Source: Radiobacillus kanasensis (GTDB lineage: Bacteria; Bacillota; Bacilli; Bacillales; Amphibacillaceae). Taken from it: a stretch of 64,000 bases of DNA. The translations under genes and the position numbers were made by a program. The notes below the pieces were generated by a model, which ran no database searches, was not told the DNA's origin, and was given only the letters and a program-made list of their open reading frames with translations. How positions within the stretch are numbered: the stretch's first letter is position 1; the number at the start of each line of letters is the position of its first letter. Of the stretch, positions 33,515-42,352 are shown piece by piece. The stretch is from NCBI RefSeq assembly GCF_021049245.1, contig NZ_CP088020.1:2672001-2736000 (forward strand). The letters run 5' to 3'.

Positions 33515-35214
33515 TATCGTTCCTCCCTATCCACATCGATGAAATGTTGGACAAATTCTTTAGGATTGGCTATGTCCATTTTGAGAGCTAATTCAAACAG
33601 AGAGGTTTCCTTTAAATGAGCTAACTCTATTATTCTTTGATCCATTAATATGTTTACAGCTGTATCATCCGCCAACTTCTTTCCATCAGATATCACGATT
33701 GCTCTAGGCGTATATTCAAGCATGAGATGCATGTCATGAGTAATCATCAAAATAGTAACACCTAGCTGACTTAACTCCCTTAAAAATTCCATCATCTCCG
33801 TGTAGTGTCGATAATCCTGTCCAGCTGTTGGTTCATCTAAAATAAGTACTTCAGGCTCCATCACAAGAATGGAGGCTATAGTCACTCTTTTTTTCTGACC
33901 GAAGCTTAAAGCAGAAATTGGCCAATTGCGAAAAGGAAACAATCCACAAAGCTTTAATGTTCCCTCCACTCTTTCTTTTATTTCAGTATCAGGAACTCCC
34001 CGCGCTTTCAACCCCATCGCTACTTCATCCATAATCATGTGCTTTGAAATCATATGATTGGGATTTTGTAAGACCATTCCAATCCGTTCTGAGCGTTCTT
34101 TCACCGTATCATTTGTAATGTCTTGTCCATTCAGCAAAATTCTGCCTTGTGACGGTTTCTCAAACCCACCAATAATCTTAGATAGGGTAGATTTTCCAGC
34201 ACCATTTTTACCGACAATACTCACCATTTCTCCCTTGCCAATCTGCACAGAAACCTGTTCAATGGTAACCTTATCTTTTGAGTAACCAAATGAGATATCT
34301 TTAAGTTCTAGACTCGGTTCAGAAATGGTTTCCTCTATCCTTTTTTGTCCCGAAGAAAACCATAGTTCAAAGTCCTCTTTACAGGAATCTATAGGAAGCG
34401 TATCGAGATGTTCCGGATGCATATCCGGAGTAACATCACAACCCGCATACTTTAGAGCCTTCAAGTATAGCGGTTCTCTTATATCATTTTCCAACAAAAC
34501 AGATGAAGAAAGAACTTCCGCAGGAGTTCCATCCATGACAATGCTTCCGTGATTCATCACAATAATGCGATCCACTTTTTCATGCAACACATCTTCCAAC
34601 CGGTGCTCGATGATGATAACCGTCTTATTCATTTCTTGCTGGATAGAATCAATTAAAGTAATCGCTTGTTTCCCAGCAGCAGGATCCAGGTTGGCTAGTG
34701 GTTCGTCAAATAAAAGAATGTCAACGTCATCTACTAACACTCCACCCAAAGCAACGCGTTGCCTTTGTCCCCCAGACAATTCATGAACAGATGCATCCAA
34801 ATAAGCATCCATGTCAACTAGCTTTGCAACTTCTTCCACACGACTTTTCATCTCCGATTGGTTCCATTCATCGTTTTCCAACGCAAAAGCGATGTCTTCT
34901 CCAACGGTTAGTCCAATAAATTGGCTGTCTGGATCTTGAAGAACCGTTCCGATCAGCTTCGAACGGTCAAAAATCCCTTGTTTATTAACATCTTTTTGAT
35001 TGATTTTCAATGAGCCCGTGATGTCCCCTTTGTAGGAAAAAGGAGCCAACCCATTCAAGCAATGAGCAAGTGTACTTTTCCCAGAACCAGAAGGTCCAAC
35101 AATGACTACTTTTTCACCTTGGTTAATGATTAGATTAATGTCATGTAAAGTTGGTTTCGTTTGGCTTCGATATTTAAACCCAAAATCCACGAATTCTATC
35201 ATTGGTTTTCCCAT
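33514..35214 (-). CDS. ECF transporter ATPase with two fused ABC domains
   Basis: 566 residues, both EcfA-type domains in one chain. Domain 1: Walker A GPSGSGKST (40-48), signature LSGGQRQRV (146-154), Walker B LLFDEP. Domain 2: Walker A GKNGAGKST (335-343), signature reading LSFGQKKRV, Walker B LILDEP. The second signature has F for the usual G. It energises transport with EcfT. A dedicated single-chain ATPase suggests a group I-like, substrate-specific ECF system rather than the shared housekeeping module. Confidence 0.92.
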   Translation of the reverse strand: MGKPMIEFVDFGFKYRSQTKPTLHDINLIINQGEKVVIVGPSGSGKSTLAHCLNGLAPFSYKGDITGSLKINQKDVNKQGIFDRSKLIGTVLQDPDSQFIGLTVGEDIAFALENDEWNQSEMKSRVEEVAKLVDMDAYLDASVHELSGGQRQRVALGGVLVDDVDILLFDEPLANLDPAAGKQAITLIDSIQQEMNKTVIIIEHRLEDVLHEKVDRIIVMNHGSIVMDGTPAEVLSSSVLLENDIREPLYLKALKYAGCDVTPDMHPEHLDTLPIDSCKEDFELWFSSGQKRIEETISEPSLELKDISFGYSKDKVTIEQVSVQIGKGEMVSIVGKNGAGKSTLSKIIGGFEKPSQGRILLNGQDITNDTVKERSERIGMVLQNPNHMISKHMIMDEVAMGLKARGVPDTEIKERVEGTLKLCGLFPFRNWPISALSFGQKKRVTIASILVMEPEVLILDEPTAGQDYRHYTEMMEFLRELSQLGVTILMITHDMHLMLEYTPRAIVISDGKKLADDTAVNILMDQRIIELAHLKETSLFELALKMDIANPKEFVQHFIDVDREER

Positions 35215-35265
35215 TTATGTATTTCCCCTGCCGAATGTTTTTCTCTTATTCTACCATTATAATAG

Positions 35266-35304
35266 AAAGTGAAAAGCCGAGATTTACTCTCGACTTTTCA
35301 CTTT
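35266..35304 (-). terminator. Strong hairpin between S-component and ATPase genes
   Basis: AAAGTGAAAAG and CTTTTCACTTT (11 bp) plus inner CGAGA/TCTCG. On the minus strand TTTCTATT follows, so it could attenuate read-through and set the ratio of S component to ATPase/EcfT, or end the first transcript. Confidence 0.55.
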
Positions 35305-35310
35305 AAGTGC

Positions 35311-35384
35311 GGTTCAAAAAGGAGGATGAAAAGCGCAAAGAAGTTCAAAGCGATATTCACCGGACTTTTTGAACATCCTCTTTA
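35311..35384. repeat. Intergenic element with permuted inverted arms
   Basis: GGTTCAAAAAGGAGGATG (35311-35328) and, inverted, CTTTTTGAACATCCTC (35365-35380). The two sub-blocks TTCAAAAAG and GAGGATG occur in opposite order in the arms. It lies between two genes of one operon. It resembles short palindromic elements I recall from related genomes. Confidence 0.4.
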
Positions 35385-35936
35385 AGCATCTAGCTCTAAA
35401 CTATTACTCTTACTACGTGTTTTGGCATAGGCAGTCAAAAGTATGGTTCCGAGCACTCCAGCAGTAAGGATGTTAAACCCTCCAGCAACTAATCCTTGTA
35501 CGAATACTTTGTTCGCCGGTTCCGCATATATAAGAATATCTAATAATGGCGCGAGTACAAACCAACCTATTCCATTTGCTACAATTTGGGCGATATTAAA
35601 GGTAACGATTTGTTTCAATCCAAAGTTTCCTTCTTCAACTTGAATTCGTTTCGAAAATAACCCAACCGTTAACCCTACAAAACCAGAAACGATCACCCAG
35701 CTCCACCAAACGGAGCCCCAAACAATAGCATCAGTTAGGGCGTGACCGATGAACCCGATTAAAAAACCTGCTACAGGACCAAAAAGAATCGCCATAAGTG
35801 CTAAAAAGGCATAAGAGGTTTGAAAGTTCGTGTTAGGCACACCTGTTGGAATGGCGGCAAAACGGTTTAAGATAACGAATACTGCAGTTCCGATTCCAAT
35901 TGCTACAATAGTTTTTGTTGCTAATCCTTTACTCAA
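35382..35936 (-). CDS. ECF transporter substrate-binding (S) component, UPF0397 family
   Basis: 184 residues, six membrane helices. [20 protein letters not shown] and [20 protein letters not shown] are family signatures (PF07155). UPF0397 S components have been predicted to carry methionine-related compounds in some Firmicutes; the substrate is not proven. Start is TTG at 35936, ten bases after AAGGAG. It follows the SAM hydrolase gene by 14 bases. Confidence 0.85.
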   Translation of the reverse strand: MSKGLATKTIVAIGIGTAVFVILNRFAAIPTGVPNTNFQTSYAFLALMAILFGPVAGFLIGFIGHALTDAIVWGSVWWSWVIVSGFVGLTVGLFSKRIQVEEGNFGLKQIVTFNIAQIVANGIGWFVLAPLLDILIYAEPANKVFVQGLVAGGFNILTAGVLGTILLTAYAKTRSKSNSLELDA

Positions 35937-35950
35937 TCCACTTCAACTCC

Positions 35951-36808
35951 TTAATTATAAATAATTTTTGGTGCTTTTCTTATCGAAATTCGCCAACTTG
36001 ATCCTGTCCCAATGTTGTATGCTTTTGCAAAGGAGCCTTGATTAATGGCCACCGCTAAGTTGTCTAAAGAATTTACATACACCAATGGTTCCCCGACACA
36101 AATATCTGCGAATGAACGACCATAGGTCATCAAGTTTTTATAAATCTTTCTAGAATCTTGAAGAATAGTTACTTCTAACGTGTCCCCATATTGGACATCA
36201 AAGGATAAAAACAGTTCTCGGCTGATATTGGTCCATAGATTACCAAATCGAACATCCAAAATATCGATAATTCCAGTGATCTGATCCTGATGTTTCTCTG
36301 CTTCAATAAAAGGAAGAGTGACAACAGAAGAAAGCGGTAACTCTGGTCCAACCTCCTCAAAACTTATCACACCAGATGCTAAACGTGCTCCTGTATAAGC
36401 GTAAACATCTCGGCCATGGAATGTATGTGAAGCTCCTGACTGCGGTAATCTATTTACTTCTTCATCAATGATTCTTACTGCTTTTATTCCAATTTTTTGT
36501 TGGATATGCGTGAGCGTGCCATTATCGGGAGTCACAATATACTGATTGGAATTTGTTTTTACAACAACACTTTTTCGATCTGATCCTACTCCCGGATCAA
36601 CAACAGATACAAATACCGTTTCTTCTGGCCAGTAGGTAACCGTTTGTAATAGTCGATAGGAGCCCGCCCAAATATCGTAGGGGGGTATATCGTGGGTTAA
36701 ATTGAATATTGGAATATTCACATCCACGGAAAACGCTACCCCGTTCATTGCATTAACCGCCCCATCACTTAATCCAAAATCTGTTTGTAATACCAATGCT
36801 TGACTCAT
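35951..36808 (-). CDS. S-adenosyl-L-methionine hydrolase (adenosine-forming), DUF62
   Basis: 285 residues. LQTDFGLSDG at the N-terminus, NLTHDIPPYDI, VDPGVGSDRKSVVVKT, TPDNGTLT and FHGRDVYAY are the conserved SAM-site segments of PF01887, the hydroxide adenosyltransferase/fluorinase family. The reaction splits SAM to methionine and adenosine using water. First gene after the T-box leader, with AAAGGGG eight bases before the ATG, and in one operon with the ECF transporter. Confidence 0.9.
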   Translation of the reverse strand: MSQALVLQTDFGLSDGAVNAMNGVAFSVDVNIPIFNLTHDIPPYDIWAGSYRLLQTVTYWPEETVFVSVVDPGVGSDRKSVVVKTNSNQYIVTPDNGTLTHIQQKIGIKAVRIIDEEVNRLPQSGASHTFHGRDVYAYTGARLASGVISFEEVGPELPLSSVVTLPFIEAEKHQDQITGIIDILDVRFGNLWTNISRELFLSFDVQYGDTLEVTILQDSRKIYKNLMTYGRSFADICVGEPLVYVNSLDNLAVAINQGSFAKAYNIGTGSSWRISIRKAPKIIYN

Positions 36809-36971
36809 ATATATATCCCCTTTCTCTGTGTTTTATATCTAGACTACGTTTAGAATGAGTCTTTCATAATCACTGTTTTGTAAAGTTTCCGTCTCTATGA
36901 AGCTTTGTTAATCCCTCCTCATCTCCATTGGAGAATCCTTGTTGTGCCCTCATGGAAGTTTTTCTCCATAT

Positions 36972-37264
36972 AAAAAACCACGCCCTTATCTCGTAACAGA
37001 TAAGGACGTGGTTTGATTCACGTGGTACCACCTTAATTTGCTATTTGCTCACGCAAGATAGCCTCAACAAGTACAGAACATCCTAAGTTCATATACCGTG
37101 GTTTTGATAACGAGTACCAATTCTCGGCGAAACCTACTCATATCCTTGGATACGTTCAGCCCGCGGCTCAGAGTCCATTGTTCAAATCCGTATTTTTGCT
37201 TCTTCTCAGCTACCGAAGCTCTCTTTGAAAAATAACTAGATTTTACTTTCTCTCTTCATTGCCT
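36972..37264 (-). promoter_or_regulatory. T-box leader controlling the SAM hydrolase-ECF operon
   Basis: On the minus strand: stem I begins near 37264 (GAAGAGAG, AAAGTA loop-E half), the specifier loop is near 37186-37170, the T-box core GGTGGTACCACG is at 37032-37021, and the terminator stem with T run at 37013-36972. The specifier strand reads GAACAATGGACTCTGAG. ATG (Met, 37178-37176), followed by the expected purine, is the choice that fits the genes; TGG (Trp) or CAA (Gln) cannot be excluded by eye. A TATAAT lies about 30 bases upstream. Confidence 0.9.
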
Positions 37265-37417
37265 TTTATTATTGAGGATAATATTATACGAAAAAGAAAA
37301 TTTATGCAATACTTTTTTTGAAATTTTTTGAATGCTCAAAACTTTGCTTTTTTAAGAATGGAATGTCACGATTCCATCCCCTGCATATGATATTCAAGTG
37401 ATTATTGACGTTAGGGA

Positions 37418-38083
37418 GTGATTGCCATCTCCTACTTATCTTTGCTCATATTAGCATTGGCTGTCAGTCTTGATGGCTTTGGGGTTGGATTAAGCTACGG
37501 ATTAAGAAAAATAAAAATTCCATTCATCTCCATTTTCATCATCACACTATGTACAGGAATTGTTGTATTACTTTCCATGACCTTTGGGGAACTCATCACA
37601 TCTTTTACAGGATTACATGCGGAACATCATATTGGAGCATGGATATTAATAATAGTCGGGGTTTGGGCTACGATTAATTACTTCAAAAATGACGAAAGAA
37701 GCCGCAAACCATCCTCACCCGATAAAGGGAAGGGACAACCAACACGTGTGATTCGAATAAACTTGAAGTCACTCGGATTTGTCATCGAAATCTTAAAGGT
37801 TCCTTCTAAAGCTGATTTGGACAATTCCGGTACCATAAAAGGCTGGGAGGCTGTACTATTAGGAACAGCGCTTTCGCTTGACTCGTTCGGTGCTGGGATT
37901 GGGGCTTCATTCATGGGATTTTCACCCGTATTAACAGCTTTAACAGTAGCCTTTCTAAGCTGCCTCATGATCTTTTCTGGAACAAAAATTGGTCTCACAT
38001 TTGCCAATGTAAAATGGTTGAATTATGTATCATTCCTGCCTGGAATTATATTAATAGGCATTGGAATATCTAAATTATTGTAA
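37418..38083 (+). CDS. ytaF: Membrane protein YtaF (MntP/YtaF family)
   Basis: About 220 residues, six membrane helices in two repeats: LALAVSLDGFGVGLSYGLRK and GTALSLDSFGAGIGASFMGF, each with an intramembrane aspartate as in MntP manganese exporters. A cytoplasmic loop contains DLDNSGTIKGWE, a good EF-hand loop, typical of YtaF. The start is odd: TTAGGGAG abuts the GTG at 37418, so ATC at 37427 (eight bases from that site) may be used. Function in Bacillus subtilis is linked to sporulation only loosely. Confidence 0.82.
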   Translation: MIAISYLSLLILALAVSLDGFGVGLSYGLRKIKIPFISIFIITLCTGIVVLLSMTFGELITSFTGLHAEHHIGAWILIIVGVWATINYFKNDERSRKPSSPDKGKGQPTRVIRINLKSLGFVIEILKVPSKADLDNSGTIKGWEAVLLGTALSLDSFGAGIGASFMGFSPVLTALTVAFLSCLMIFSGTKIGLTFANVKWLNYVSFLPGIILIGIGISKLL

Positions 38084-38087
38084 CGGT

Positions 38088-38128
38088 AACACCCCATAAA
38101 AGGATGATCTCCTTCTATGGGGGTGTTT
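38088..38128. terminator. Stem-loop between ytaF and the DUF3147 gene
   Basis: AACACCCCATA pairs with TATGGGGGTGTT with one bulged G; only short T runs follow. Confidence 0.5.
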
Positions 38129-38484
38129 CATGATTGGAATAACAACAGCTTTAATTGTTTCAATGCTACCTCTTGAATAGTAAGAAACACAAACCAGCCA
38201 GCTACTCCAAATCCTAAAGATATAAATAATGGAAAGGAATGCCTCAATGATAGAAACACAATGATTAATAATATTGCCGTAGCTGGAAATCCCCACAGAA
38301 CACCGAGTGCAAAGCGACTTAACGTTTGGTTTTGTTCGCCTTGAACATACAACCATATAATACTTAGAATACTAACAAGCGGCAAAGCAGCTACAATGCC
38401 TCCATATGTCGGGAATCTCCTTGCAATCTCTGTCACGATGCCAATAACGGCAGCAGATACTATCACCTTAAGGATTACGAACAT
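38128..38484 (-). CDS. DUF3147-family membrane protein
   Basis: 118 residues with four membrane helices. FPTYGGIVAALPLVSILSII near 24 is the family's hallmark segment. Start set at the ATG at 38484, six bases after AAGGTG. It overlaps the 3' end of the MarR gene by 17 bases, so it is translationally coupled and probably a target of that regulator's control. Confidence 0.72.
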   Translation of the reverse strand: MFVILKVIVSAAVIGIVTEIARRFPTYGGIVAALPLVSILSIIWLYVQGEQNQTLSRFALGVLWGFPATAILLIIVFLSLRHSFPLFISLGFGVAGWFVFLTIQEVALKQLKLLLFQS

Positions 38485-38890
38485 GTTTGACACCTTCACT
38501 CAATAATTGGAGCCCTTCCATGATTTTCTTTCTTTCTTCTTCTCCTAGCTGCTCCATGATGAGTTGAAGCTTGGTTTCATCTAGGCTCGTGTTACGGTAC
38601 AAAACATCCTCCCCATCCTCTGTTAGTGCCAAAATAACCTTTCTTTCATCCTTTGAATCTCTTTCCTTCGATACATATTCTTTTTTTATTAATCTTTTAA
38701 TATGCTCAGAAGCTGTGTTTTGGGAAACATTCATTTGCTCGGCCAGTTCATTAATTCCAATTGCTTTGTTTTTCTCAACGTGTTGCATGATCCGAATGGC
38801 TTGGTGAGTTAGCTTTTCTTCATGCTGATAATGTAAATGGTAGTAGATATCAGTCCAGTATTGGTTGAGTACCTTGTAATAATTAGTCAT
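38468..38890 (-). CDS. MarR-family transcriptional regulator
   Basis: 140 residues, winged helix. INELAEQMNVSQNTASEHIKR is the recognition helix-turn-helix and KDERKVILALTEDG the wing. GGAGGGTGAC precedes the ATG. A TCGTATTATACGA palindrome 35 bases upstream is the likely autoregulatory operator. Co-expressed with a DUF3147 membrane protein, possibly an efflux or stress role. Confidence 0.83.
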   Translation of the reverse strand: MTNYYKVLNQYWTDIYYHLHYQHEEKLTHQAIRIMQHVEKNKAIGINELAEQMNVSQNTASEHIKRLIKKEYVSKERDSKDERKVILALTEDGEDVLYRNTSLDETKLQLIMEQLGEEERKKIMEGLQLLSEGVKHVRNP

Positions 38891-38924
38891 GTCACCCTCC
38901 TTTATATCATACTTCCAGATTAAC

Positions 38925-38937
38925 TCGTATTATACGA
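38925..38937. promoter_or_regulatory. Palindromic operator candidate for the MarR gene
   Basis: TCGTAT-T-ATACGA, perfect 6-bp arms, followed by further TATTATAC sequence that could hold the -10. 38938-39116 shows no gene. Confidence 0.5.
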
Positions 38938-39116
38938 TATATTATACAGAAAGAAAACTTATAAAGGAAATAAAACGTATTATGATTTAAATCTTTTGGT
39001 GTTTCATTCTTTTTAATCTTCTTTAATCCAATAAACGGATCTTATTGTCTTTGTTCCCTTTTTCTTCTATTCTACCATTGTATCTAAACAAATTTATGCA
39101 CGATCAGTGAAAAAAA

Positions 39117-39356
39117 TTACCTGTTTCGTAACCGGTACCTCCCCCTAGAAACTCTCTCTAGTTTTCTAAAAGGCCCCGGTACATTCGAGGTTCCATTTCC
39201 TCCGTTCTCACGGGAAACCATATCCGCCATTGTCGTTCCAATAGCTTTCCATTTCGGTCCATAATGTTCAACAATACAATCCTCAATTTCCTAAATGGAC
39301 CTTGTCTCACCTAGATTTTTGAAAGCTTCTATCACAGCTTCCCAATGATTCACCAT
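39117..39356 (-). pseudogene. Small basic winged-helix-like protein gene killed by an in-frame TAG
   Basis: From ATG at 39356 (GGGAGG seven bases upstream) the frame encodes 79 residues ending in an Arg-rich tail (RVSRGRYRLRNR), interrupted only by TAG at codon 22 (39293-39291), one base from CAG. HWEAVIEAFKNLGETRSI and DCIVEHYGPKWKAIGTTMAD suggest a DNA-binding helical domain of the kind found in restriction-associated DUF proteins. Everything else is intact, so the stop is recent or is read through. 39357-39649 shows no gene. Confidence 0.65.
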
Positions 39357-39649
39357 TATTTCCCTCCCTTAGAGCCTTTGCCCTTCATCGCTCATTTTTC
39401 ACAAAAATATTCTACATATAATATAACTTAATGGATATGTTTGTTACCATATAATTGTTACGACTTCCACCAAAACATAACGATGGTTTTTCAGGTATTC
39501 GACTGAGTAAAGATAGACCACATGTTTTCACTCAGATATCCATTTACGAAGATCAATGCCATTATTTAAGAATTCATTTTTGTTAAGTTGTTACAAGAAG
39601 TAGCCTATACCGTTTCACGTTAACATTCTCACTTAAGAAAGGAGATAAA

Positions 39650-40267
39650 ATGAAAAAAGCCGTTCTTTCCATACTCATATTAATCTTTCTCCTTGCCGCT
39701 TGTAAGGGGGGAAATGAATTCGAAACCATTCAAGAGGGTACAGAAAATAAGGAAACTCAGGAGGTAAATACAGGACCTGAAAGCGAAGAAATTTATAGTG
39801 GTCCGGCACTGCGAATCGGGGTCATTGGTGAGAAACCGAAAAAAAACTTTCCCAATGTGACTTTTACTTCCGTTGAATCAAACTCCTTAAAAGATCCCTC
39901 ATACGATGCCTACTTTATCACCAACCAATACTTTGAGGAGCTTTCTACAGATGATTGGGTGCCGGTATTTTCCACCATTCAAACACCTGTTTTCTTTGTC
40001 AACCTTAATGCCAAGTCCTTTATTTATAAGGTAGAAGGAATGACCTATGACCCAACAAATCCTCAACCTGAATCCAATTCTCACACGGAAGGATTTGTTC
40101 ATACTGGAGATCAATCGAAAAGGTTTGGGTATGGAGACCCTACTTCTTCCACCAACGTTGAAGACACACCAGACTTAATCTTTTACAAAATATTTAAGGA
40201 TATAGGTCAATACGTTAAGGATACGAAAGCGCAATCCACTAAGAAAAAGAAGAGTAATCCCATCTAA
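39650..40267 (+). CDS. Putative lipoprotein of unknown function
   Basis: 205 residues. Signal peptide with lipobox LLAAC (cysteine 18), an acidic linker (about 22-48), then a globular part with alternating strands (LRIGVIGEKPKKNFPNVTFT, YDAYFITNQYFEEL) that looks like a small Rossmann-like domain, and a Lys-rich C-terminus. AAAGGAGAT precedes the ATG. Alone, followed by a terminator. No family recognised. Confidence 0.7.
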   Translation: MKKAVLSILILIFLLAACKGGNEFETIQEGTENKETQEVNTGPESEEIYSGPALRIGVIGEKPKKNFPNVTFTSVESNSLKDPSYDAYFITNQYFEELSTDDWVPVFSTIQTPVFFVNLNAKSFIYKVEGMTYDPTNPQPESNSHTEGFVHTGDQSKRFGYGDPTSSTNVEDTPDLIFYKIFKDIGQYVKDTKAQSTKKKKSNPI

Positions 40268-40340
40268 GGTAAGTTGTTCACTTACCATGGAGAAAACATC
40301 AAATCACATAACAACCAATTAACCTTTGTCATAACTAGCA

Positions 40341-40373
40341 AAAAACGCCTTGGATATGCGTTTTCTTTTTTTA
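40341..40373 (+). terminator. Terminator of the lipoprotein gene
   Basis: AAAACGC and GCGTTTT, 7-bp stem, followed by CTTTTTTT. Confidence 0.65.
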
Positions 40374-40439
40374 TTTATATTGTCTTGTTCAACTAAGGCT
40401 TACTTTAGTTGAACAACATCTCATTAATTTTCGTTGTAA

Positions 40440-40734
40440 TTAATTCTGAAAGAGAATCATAACCTTCTCTCCAAAATGGAGACCATCATTTCTTAATCCT
40501 TTTAATGTTTTCGGATAATTTTCTAATGAAATCATTTCATTATGTGCCAAAGTAAGATCCCTTTTAGTATCTTGAACTTCATTTGAATCTGTTAATAGCC
40601 ACATACATTATGATTCTTTACAAATTTCCAATTGTAAAAACTGGGATTGAAAAACCTTAATCAAGGGCTTCCCAAATTTCCATCAAATTTTCAACATTAA
40701 AGTTTACAGAGCCTAAAATAATAGAAATGGTCAT
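40440..40734 (-). pseudogene. Degenerate reading frames of a small protein
   Basis: Minus-strand ATG at 40734 opens 25 codons and stops. A second frame from ATG at 40604 encodes 54 residues including ENYPKTLKGLRNDGLHFGEK and ends at 40440. The two are in different frames, and both look like real protein. Most likely one gene broken by a stop and a frameshift; family not recognised. Confidence 0.4.
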
Positions 40735-40771
40735 CTAATTGCTAATGGTTTGTGTATAAACGAAGACTGTA

Positions 40772-40800
40772 CAAAAAAGAAACCGAAACCATTCCGGTTT
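40772..40800 (-). terminator. Terminator of the sigma/anti-sigma operon
   Basis: AAACCG and CGGTTT around an eight-base loop, followed on the minus strand by CTTTTTTG. Confidence 0.75.
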
Positions 40801-40806
40801 TATAAA

Positions 40807-41691
40807 TTATAGCTTGGTTAGCGTTATTGACAAATCTGTTTCATTATCAGACCAATTTAGGATTTTAAGTAATTGGCCATTTTCTATGGAAATCGTATAA
40901 GAATCTGGATCTCTCAGATCAACACTTTGAATCGTTTGAGTTCCCGACTGGTTATAAACCCCTACATAGACAGAAAAAGGTCTATCTTGTTTATTGGCAA
41001 CTTTTACTTCGTAAGTTCCCGGAGGAATTTCGTTACCAACTTGATAGATGACGGACTTGTTTGTAAGTATCCACTCCTTCGATTCTGCTTGAACTTTTTC
41101 AAACTTTGCAGGAGTGAACTTTGCCGTTCCATCTCCCTTTACGGATATTAAATTGTTACTGTAGAAGGCTGCGCCCAAGTACTTATCTCCTTTTTCTAAA
41201 CGAACATTCTCCACTCTTATGTTTCCTTCAATGACTTCAATATCATAATATCCAGGCATAAATTCTTCGTTATCCACTTGATTTGATTTCCAGAATGAAG
41301 AATCGATTACAACTGGTTTAGCTGAGTTCGTAGCTTTATTTCTTTTATCCTCAATTGAAATGGTTGTAACCCTATTTAAGACTGTATTATTGGAATAAAC
41401 GATGAATGCTCCGAGAAAAAATCCCAATAGCGAGCATATAGTGATAAGATAAGTAGAAGTTTTCCTTTTTTTCTTTCTTATCCTTTTGATAAGCTTTGCT
41501 TCACCATCCTCTGGAGACCCTTCTTTATGAGGGAGTAATGATTCTGTATCTAAATCCATTTCCTCATATATTAACTTACAAGATGCGCATTCACCTAAAT
41601 GCTCCTTAACTAGTTTGTTACTCTCATCGCTGGTGACGTTATCTTTAAATAAAGGTAGTAAATCTTGAATCGCCCCACAAGGCATTCTCAA
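40807..41691 (-). CDS. Membrane anti-sigma factor with zinc-finger (zf-HC2-like) domain
   Basis: 294 residues. The cytoplasmic N-terminus holds CGAIQDLLPLF and EHLGECASC (H-x3-C-x2-C zinc anti-sigma motif, about 30-38). One membrane helix (about 80-100) follows, then an extracellular beta-rich domain of about 190 residues with GYYDIEV and PPGTYEVKV repeats, probably the sensor. Start is TTG at 41691, or ATG two codons on. Only one base separates it from the sigma stop. Confidence 0.82.
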   Translation of the reverse strand: MRMPCGAIQDLLPLFKDNVTSDESNKLVKEHLGECASCKLIYEEMDLDTESLLPHKEGSPEDGEAKLIKRIRKKKRKTSTYLITICSLLGFFLGAFIVYSNNTVLNRVTTISIEDKRNKATNSAKPVVIDSSFWKSNQVDNEEFMPGYYDIEVIEGNIRVENVRLEKGDKYLGAAFYSNNLISVKGDGTAKFTPAKFEKVQAESKEWILTNKSVIYQVGNEIPPGTYEVKVANKQDRPFSVYVGVYNQSGTQTIQSVDLRDPDSYTISIENGQLLKILNWSDNETDLSITLTKL

Positions 41692-41692
41692 T

Positions 41693-42184
41693 CTAAATCC
41701 CCCCCTCTAGTATTTCACGGAGCATCTTTTTTGCTCGATAAAAAGTTACTCTGGCCCAATTCTCACTTTTTTGCATGGAAGCTCCGATGTCTCTAAAATT
41801 TAAATCTTGGAAACTACGAAGAATGATTACTTCTCTATAAGGGTCCTTTAAACGAAATACAGCCTGATGAATGGACTGATTAAATTCCTTTCTTTCTGCC
41901 ATTAGCTCCGCACTTGAAGCGACCTCTTTTGCCTTGTTTAGGTTTTCATACCCTACGTACGTTTCTTTGTTTGAACGTCGATCTTTGGCATACACATTTT
42001 TAGCTATCTGATACAACCAAGTTCGAACTGTTGAATTCCCCTTGAATCGATGGATAGAGATGTATGCTTGATAGAATGTTTCTTGCACTAACTCTTCTGC
42101 GAGGGTACGGTTGTTAGATAAACGATAGAGGTAATAAAACAGTTCCCTTGCATAAAGACGATAAAGCTCTTGAAAATCCTCCAA
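41693..42184 (-). CDS. ECF-type RNA polymerase sigma factor
   Basis: 163 residues. Region 2: YLYRLSNNRTLAEELVQETF and TWLYQIAKNVYAKDRRS. Region 4: VIILRSFQDLNFRDIGASMQ with its helix-turn-helix. Adjacent anti-sigma downstream completes the pair; related in organisation to Bacillus subtilis YlaC-YlaD or SigV/SigX systems, not assignable more finely. TTG start with GGGAGGGA upstream. A TATAAT at about 42245 is visible; no clear autoregulatory ECF promoter could be fixed. Confidence 0.85.
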   Translation of the reverse strand: MEDFQELYRLYARELFYYLYRLSNNRTLAEELVQETFYQAYISIHRFKGNSTVRTWLYQIAKNVYAKDRRSNKETYVGYENLNKAKEVASSAELMAERKEFNQSIHQAVFRLKDPYREVIILRSFQDLNFRDIGASMQKSENWARVTFYRAKKMLREILEGGI

Positions 42185-42352
42185 TTGTTCCCTCCCCCTC
42201 GTATAGTTAGTACCATTTCATACAATTTCGTTACATACATTTTTCATTATACTGTATGCCTATTGGGGAAAATCCCATCTCTGAAACAAAATTGGTCTTC
42301 CAATTATGATAAGAAATAAGAATCCTTTTAAACATTATAGGAGTAGATTACA

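Noticed and set aside
35215..36972. SAM (S-box) riboswitch for the SAM hydrolase operon
   Set aside because: The leader has a clear T-box core and stem I instead; no S-box motifs are visible.
42185..42300. Classic autoregulated ECF promoter (TGAAAC...CGTC) before the sigma gene at 41693
   Set aside because: Only loose matches (TGTAACG) without a CGTC element at the right distance were found.
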